Shown here piece after piece: positions 5,221 through 9,707 of a DNA stretch of 9,707 bases (within the stretch, counting starts at the first letter, position 1; every line of letters begins with the position of its first letter). A program made the position numbers and the translations under genes. The notes beneath the pieces are model-generated. The model made no database searches. It worked only from the letters and a program-made list of their open reading frames with translations, and was not told the origin of the DNA. This stretch comes from Actinomycetota bacterium (GTDB lineage Bacteria > Actinomycetota > Acidimicrobiia > Acidimicrobiales > BP-101): the NCBI GenBank assembly GCA_030838265.1, contig JAUTXA010000135.1:1-9707 (forward strand). Direction: 5' to 3'.

Positions 5221-8211
5221 TCAACCCAACAGGTCGACCACCGCGGGGAAGGGGAGGTCGCGTCCCTCGGCCCACTCGGACTCGTAGGCGGCGTCGCCCA
5301 AGACCTCACGGGCCTTGGCCCCGATCTCCGCGCCCTCGTCTCCCGCCTCTCCCTCGCTGCCCGACACCCCTGAGGCCGCGCCCAAGAGTCGGGCGGCGAA
5401 GAGGGCGTCGCCCTTGTCGAGCTCGAGCTCGGCGATCACGACCAGCGGGACGACGGCCCGCGCCGCCACATCGGCGCCCCGCAGCACGGTCACCGACTCC
5501 CGCATGCGGTGCTCACACAGCTCCTTGTCGCCCTTGTCCCACGCCAGCAGGCCGAGCTGGAAGAGCGTCTCGTGCACCGACGGGACGATCCCCAGGCTGC
5601 GAGCCGTGGCCAAGGCAGCCAGCAGGTGCTCCTCGGCCAGTGCGAAGTCGCGGGGCCCGAGCCGAGCCACCTGACCGAGCGCCAAGCGGGCTCGGATGAC
5701 ACCCTGCCGGTCGCCGATCCCCTCGGCCAGGGCGAGGGCCTCCTCGAGCAGCTCCTCGCACCGGTCGAAGTCGGTCCGTCGCATCACGAGCACGTTGGTG
5801 ATGTCGCCCAACGCGTAACCGATCAGGTGGGGATGGCGGGCGGCCCGCGCCATGGCCAGCTCCTCCTCGAACAAGGCAGCCGCCTCGTCGATCTCGCCCT
5901 GGTGCAGCGCGTTCTCGCCCAGAAAGCCGAGGACCGTCGCCGTGGACGGATCGTCGCCGATGTGACGCGACCGCTCGAGAGCCTGGGTCAGCGACCGCCG
6001 GGCCGCGTCGAGTTGGTTCTCGGCCGTCTCGACCGCACCCAATCCCTGCAGGGCGACCACCTCGAGCTGGACCTGATCGCTGGCCATGGCTAATGGCAAG
6101 GACTTCTCGAACAACGCTCGCGACTCGGCCGACTGGCCCAACCGCAGCGCGACCTCGGCCTGGGTCTGCAGCGACCGAGCCAGCACGCCGGCGTCACCCG
6201 CCGCCACCGCCTCGGCCTGGGCCAGCTCGGCGAACTGGAGGGCACCGTCGTAGTCGGCCTGCGAGAGGGCCAGCCGGGAGCCGGCCGCAGCCAGGTCGCC
6301 GCGCGCCGAGCCCGGTTCGGCCACGGCCAGGGCCCGCTCGATCTGCTCGCGCCCCTCGGCCAGGATGCCTCGCTGCAACCAGTAGCGGCCCGTGTCGCGG
6401 CACAGTTGCACGAAGATCGGCGGCGCCCCCTTGGCTGACCAGGCCAGCGCGGCTCGCAGGTTGGCAACTTCGTCGTCGATCTGGGCACCGGCCCGCAAGC
6501 TCTCGGGCCCGATGAGGTCGGCGCTCAGCCCCGACATCAGGGTGGCCATCCATTGGGCGTGGGCCTGGTGCACAGCGTCGTCCTCACCCGCCGCCGCCAA
6601 TCGCTCGGCGCTGAAGGTGCGGATGGTCTCGAGCATCCGGAACCGCGACCGCCCGCCCTCGGTGATGGCGACGACCAACGACTTCTCGACCAGCGACGAC
6701 ATGGTGTCGACGATGGCGACGCCCTCGAGCGCGCCCCCGGCACACACCTCTTCGGCGGCGTCGGCCGACCATGACCCGCGGAACACCGCGAGGCGGCGCA
6801 GCAGCATGCGCTCCGGCGGCGACAGCAGCTGATCGCTCCACTCGAACACCCCGCGCAATGTGCGCTGGCGGGCGGGCGCCAGGCGACCGGCCTTGCCGGG
6901 GACGGGCAGCCCGTCGGCCAACCGGGCCGCCAGCTCACCGGGCGCCATGAGCCGCACGCTGGCCGCGGCCAGCTCGATGGCGAGGGGGAGGCCGTCGAGC
7001 CGCCGGCAGATGTCAGCCACGGCGCCGCAGCTGGCCCCGTCGAGCCGGAAGGTGGGGTCGACGGCGCGGGCCCGCTCGCCGAAGAGGCGGACGGTGTCGA
7101 GATCGAGCAGCTCCTCGAGGCTCTCGCCCGTCGCATCGGGCAGCTGCAGGGGGCCGAGGGGCCAGACCTGTTCGCCCTCGACCGCCAGTGGCTCGCGGCT
7201 GGTGGCGAGGACATGGGTCTGCCGGCACCGGTCGAGGATGGCGTCGGCCAGTGCCGCCGCCCCGCCCAGCACGTGCTCGCAGTTGTCGAGCACCAGCAGG
7301 ACATGGCGGTCGGCCAGAGCCTGGACGGTCGCCTCCACCCCGTCGGGTCCCGCCTCCCGCACGCCCATCGCCGTCGCCACCGCGTCGCCAACCTCGTGGT
7401 CGTCGGTCACCCGCGTGAGGTCGATGAATCGGGCTCCGTCAGCAAAGGCGGCACCATGCATGGTGGCCAGCTCGACGGCCAGGCGCGTCTTGCCCACCCC
7501 ACCGGGACCGGTGACGGTCACCAGGCCGGGTTGGCGGATGCGATCGCCCAGCGCGTCGAGCTCGTCCTCGCGCCCGACGAAGCTGGTGCGGAACACGGGC
7601 AGGTCGATGCGGGCGCCGAGGAGGCGGAGCGGCGGGAAGTCACTGGGCAGCCCGGGTATCAGCAGCTGGTGGATGACCTCGGCGTCTGGGAAGTCCTTGA
7701 GCCGGAAGCTCCCAAGACGCTCGAGGTCGAGCCCGAGCTCAGGGGGCAGGGCGCCGCGCACCACCGCGGCCGTCGACGACGACAGCAGCACCTGTCCGCC
7801 GTGGCCTGCGGCCCCGACGCGGGCGGCCTGGTTGACGGTGAGCGAGATGTAGTCGCCTTCGGTGTTGGGGACGGCGTCGCCGGTGTGCAGGCCCATCCGC
7901 ACCGTGAGGTCGAGGCCCTCGGGCCAGGCGATGGCCGACAGCGCCCGTTGGGCCGTCACACAGGTGGCCACTGCGTCGGCCGCGCCGGCGAACACGGCGA
8001 TGCACCCGTCTCCCTCGGTGCCGAGCAGGTGGCCCCGGTGCGCGGCGATGGCCTCGGCGATGATGCCGCGGTGCTCGATGAGCAGGGGCTCATAGGCGTC
8101 ACCGGCCCGCTGCATGAGGCGGGTCGAGCCTTCGATGTCGGTGAACAGGAAGGTCACAGACCCCGACGGCAGCTCGCCCCCGGACGTCCCCCTCCCCAGG
8201 CGGGTCGCCAC
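5221..8211 (-). CDS. Class III nucleotidyl cyclase - NB-ARC-like ATPase - TPR signalling protein, 996 residues
   Basis: Large multidomain protein of a type frequent in actinobacteria. Residues 17-190 form a class III cyclase domain: metal-binding D25 (FTDIEGST) and D68 (EGDG), then D120, N127 and R131, matching mammalian D1018, N1025 and R1029. The site of the adenine-selecting Lys (K938) is G64, so activity or substrate may differ. A linker ends in FVGREDEL (211-218), which opens a STAND/NB-ARC-like ATPase: Walker A GPGGVGKT at 235-242, Walker B VLLVLDN at 304-310, ATSREPL near 340 and GLPLAIELA near 409. A winged-helix-like part follows at about 440-540. From about 640 to 940 are TPR-like helical repeats for partner binding. 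There is no C-terminal LuxR HTH, unlike Rv0386-type relatives, so direct DNA binding is not expected. No membrane segment is seen. The GTG start lies nine nt after the zwf stop with no strong ribosome binding site, suggesting coupled translation. The ligand sensed is unknown. Confidence 0.92.
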   Translation of the reverse strand: MATRLGRGTSGGELPSGSVTFLFTDIEGSTRLMQRAGDAYEPLLIEHRGIIAEAIAAHRGHLLGTEGDGCIAVFAGAADAVATCVTAQRALSAIAWPEGLDLTVRMGLHTGDAVPNTEGDYISLTVNQAARVGAAGHGGQVLLSSSTAAVVRGALPPELGLDLERLGSFRLKDFPDAEVIHQLLIPGLPSDFPPLRLLGARIDLPVFRTSFVGREDELDALGDRIRQPGLVTVTGPGGVGKTRLAVELATMHGAAFADGARFIDLTRVTDDHEVGDAVATAMGVREAGPDGVEATVQALADRHVLLVLDNCEHVLGGAAALADAILDRCRQTHVLATSREPLAVEGEQVWPLGPLQLPDATGESLEELLDLDTVRLFGERARAVDPTFRLDGASCGAVADICRRLDGLPLAIELAAASVRLMAPGELAARLADGLPVPGKAGRLAPARQRTLRGVFEWSDQLLSPPERMLLRRLAVFRGSWSADAAEEVCAGGALEGVAIVDTMSSLVEKSLVVAITEGGRSRFRMLETIRTFSAERLAAAGEDDAVHQAHAQWMATLMSGLSADLIGPESLRAGAQIDDEVANLRAALAWSAKGAPPIFVQLCRDTGRYWLQRGILAEGREQIERALAVAEPGSARGDLAAAGSRLALSQADYDGALQFAELAQAEAVAAGDAGVLARSLQTQAEVALRLGQSAESRALFEKSLPLAMASDQVQLEVVALQGLGAVETAENQLDAARRSLTQALERSRHIGDDPSTATVLGFLGENALHQGEIDEAAALFEEELAMARAARHPHLIGYALGDITNVLVMRRTDFDRCEELLEEALALAEGIGDRQGVIRARLALGQVARLGPRDFALAEEHLLAALATARSLGIVPSVHETLFQLGLLAWDKGDKELCEHRMRESVTVLRGADVAARAVVPLVVIAELELDKGDALFAARLLGAASGVSGSEGEAGDEGAEIGAKAREVLGDAAYESEWAEGRDLPFPAVVDLLG

Positions 8212-8220
8212 CGCGCCAGG

Positions 8221-9609
8221 CTACGTCGGCTGGTGCCAGTGGTGGCGGCCCAGCACCGCGTCGGCTTCCTCCGGTCCCCACGTTCCTCTCGCGTAGCGAT
8301 GGACGGGACCGGGGTGATCGAGGACGGGCTGGACGATGCGCCAGGCGTTGTCGACGCTGTCCTCGCGGGCGAAGCGCCCGGCCCGGCCGAGGAGGGCGTC
8401 GCCCAGCAGCCGCTCGTAGGCCTCCTGCCGGACGCCGAAGACGTGCTCGAAGTTGACCTCGAGCTCGACGGGATGGCTCACCAGCTTCTCGCCCGGCTCC
8501 TTGGCCTGGACCGAGATGTCGACGCCGTCGTTCTTTCCGAGCCGGAAGCGGATGTAGTTGGGGTGGGGCCGGTGGTCATCGGTGCCGAACAGCAGACGGG
8601 GTGGGCTCTTGAGCTTGACGACCGCCTCGAGGGCGGTGGTGGCCAATGCCTTCCCGGCCCTGATGTGAAAGGGCACACCGGCCCATCGCCACGAGTCGAT
8701 CTCGACCCGCATGGCCGCGTAGGTCTCGACCTTCGAGTCCTTCGCCACCCCGGGCTCGTCGAGGTAGCCCTCGTACTGACCCCGCACCACGTGCTTGGGG
8801 TCGATGGCGGGCATGGCCTTGAGGACCTTGACCTTCTCGTCGCGCAGGGCATCGGCGTCGGCCGCCACCGGCGGCTCCATGGCCAGCATGCACGCCACCT
8901 GCAGCAGGTGGTTCTGCATGACGTCGCGCACCGTGCCCACCGAGTCATAGAACGCGCCCCGTCCCTCGACGCCGAACGACTCGGCCATGGTGATCTGCAC
9001 CTCGCTCACGAAGTTGCGGTTCCAGATCGGTTCGAGGAACGAGTTGGCGAAGCGGAAGATGAGAAGGTTCTCGACCGACTCCTTGCCCAGGTAGTGGTCG
9101 ATGCGGAAGATGGCGGGCTCGGCAAACGCCCGGTGCAGGCTGGCGTTGAGCTCCTTGGCTGATGCCAGGTCACGCCCGAACGGCTTCTCGACGACGACCC
9201 GGGCGTTGTCGTTGAGGCCAACCGCGGCCAGGCCGTCGACCACGTCGTCGAACAGGGCCGGTGGGATGGCCAGGTAGTACACCGGTCGCTTGACGCCGAG
9301 CTTCTTGAGCCGCTTGGCCAACGCCGCGTAGGTGGCGTGCTCGCGGTAGTCGCCACTGACCATCGACAGCCCGGCGACCAGGTTGTCGACCACCGAGGCC
9401 TTGGCGTCGGGCGCCGCGGCCTCGACCGACTCCCGGGCGTAGTCGGCCAGCTTGGCGTCGTCCCACTCCGACGACGCCACGCCGACGACCGGCACACCGA
9501 GCCGGTCGCGCTCGGTGAGGTGGTAGAGGGCGGGGAACAGCTTCTTCTTGGCCAGGTCGCCGGTGGCGCCGAACAGGACGAGGGCGTCGCCCCGCTCCGG
9601 CTTGGTCAC
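8221..9609 (-). CDS. zwf: Glucose-6-phosphate 1-dehydrogenase
   Basis: Catalyses the first step of the oxidative pentose phosphate pathway: glucose 6-phosphate plus NADP+ (or NAD+) gives 6-phosphogluconolactone plus NADPH (NADH). The 462-residue protein has the dinucleotide motif GATGDLAKKK at 14-23 (GASGDLA in many relatives), EKPFG at 141-145, the substrate-binding signature RIDHYLGK at 169-176 and the probable catalytic base H234 in the QNHLLQ segment. Another conserved segment, HIRAGKAL, occurs in the C-terminal half. It is somewhat shorter than the usual 480-510 residues, but all landmarks are present. The GTG start overlaps the TGA stop of gnd in a 4-nt GTGA, so translation is probably coupled; no good Shine-Dalgarno sequence is present. 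The following gene is not opcA or pgl, common neighbours of zwf in actinobacteria, but the cyclase-ATPase protein nine nt away. Identification is firm. Confidence 0.97.
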   Translation of the reverse strand: MTKPERGDALVLFGATGDLAKKKLFPALYHLTERDRLGVPVVGVASSEWDDAKLADYARESVEAAAPDAKASVVDNLVAGLSMVSGDYREHATYAALAKRLKKLGVKRPVYYLAIPPALFDDVVDGLAAVGLNDNARVVVEKPFGRDLASAKELNASLHRAFAEPAIFRIDHYLGKESVENLLIFRFANSFLEPIWNRNFVSEVQITMAESFGVEGRGAFYDSVGTVRDVMQNHLLQVACMLAMEPPVAADADALRDEKVKVLKAMPAIDPKHVVRGQYEGYLDEPGVAKDSKVETYAAMRVEIDSWRWAGVPFHIRAGKALATTALEAVVKLKSPPRLLFGTDDHRPHPNYIRFRLGKNDGVDISVQAKEPGEKLVSHPVELEVNFEHVFGVRQEAYERLLGDALLGRAGRFAREDSVDNAWRIVQPVLDHPGPVHRYARGTWGPEEADAVLGRHHWHQPT

Positions 9610-9707
9610 GTCTTGTCCAGGTCGGGGGCGTCGGAGCCGGCCGGCGCCTTCTCGTCGTGGCCCCCGAACTGCTTGCGCATGGCCGACAGCACCTTGTCGG
9701 CGAAGTC
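9606..9707 (-). CDS. gnd: 6-phosphogluconate dehydrogenase, C-terminal end only
   Basis: Only the last 33 residues are inside the window; the rest lies beyond the right edge. The segment AMRKQFGGHDEK is typical of the C-terminus of decarboxylating 6-phosphogluconate dehydrogenase of the short (GntZ/YqeC-like) type. It is followed by a short variable tail rich in Ala, Pro and Asp, ending DLDKT. The enzyme converts 6-phosphogluconate to ribulose 5-phosphate and CO2 with reduction of NAD(P)+. Its neighbour zwf, overlapping by 4 nt, acts two steps earlier in the same pathway, which supports the call. With so little sequence the identification relies on one motif plus context. Confidence 0.75.
   Translation of the reverse strand, partial: DFADKVLSAMRKQFGGHDEKAPAGSDAPDLDKT

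Noticed and set aside
7213..9162. 649-codon open frame on the plus strand
   Set aside because: It lies opposite the cyclase gene and zwf, both of which have clear motifs. It is low in hydrophobic structure and rich in G, R, H, D and V, as expected for an antisense shadow in GC-rich DNA.

Overview
The window is high-GC DNA, and almost every codon in the real genes ends in G or C. The genes have actinobacterial relatives: a DnaE2-type mutagenic polymerase, a beta-carbonic anhydrase resembling mycobacterial Rv1284, and a class III cyclase fused to an ATPase and TPR repeats. A high-GC actinobacterium fits best, perhaps Acidimicrobiia or a relative, but the sequence alone does not fix the genus. 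No rRNA, tRNA, CRISPR array, insertion sequence or prophage gene was seen.

Layout. (1) Positions 1-2951, minus strand: most of dnaE2, an error-prone replicative-type polymerase that runs off the left edge. It is preceded by a perfect GAAC-N4-GTTC LexA (SOS) box at 2965-2978. (2) Positions 2952-3370: the SOS box, one possible small membrane protein on the minus strand (2995-3213), and a leader region. (3) Positions 3371-3691, plus strand: a GYD-domain protein with a strong ribosome binding site. (4) Positions 3713-4198, minus strand: a beta-carbonic anhydrase. It is divergent from (5), a D-2-hydroxyacid dehydrogenase at 4231-5220 on the plus strand, across only 32 bp that contain a small inverted repeat. 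(6) Positions 5221-9707, minus strand: a tight cluster read right to left. The tail of gnd (6-phosphogluconate dehydrogenase) overlaps zwf (glucose-6-phosphate dehydrogenase) by 4 nt. Nine nt after zwf comes a 996-residue cyclase-ATPase-TPR protein.

How the genes work together. The gnd-zwf pair covers the two NADPH-forming (or NADH-forming) dehydrogenases of the oxidative pentose phosphate pathway. The third gene is arranged as if co-transcribed and perhaps translationally coupled to them, so a signalling protein appears tied to this metabolic operon. The cyclase domain keeps both metal-binding aspartates and the transition-state Asn/Arg pair, but has glycine where adenylate cyclases carry the purine-selecting lysine. 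dnaE2 appears to be an independent SOS-controlled unit. Its usual partners imuA'/imuB are not in the window.

Nothing here is clearly a new multi-gene system. The most interesting points are the variant cyclase in the gnd-zwf operon, the compact SOS promoter of dnaE2, and an odd translation start on the dehydrogenase, where a non-canonical ATC codon sits at the family's usual first residue behind an ideal ribosome binding site.
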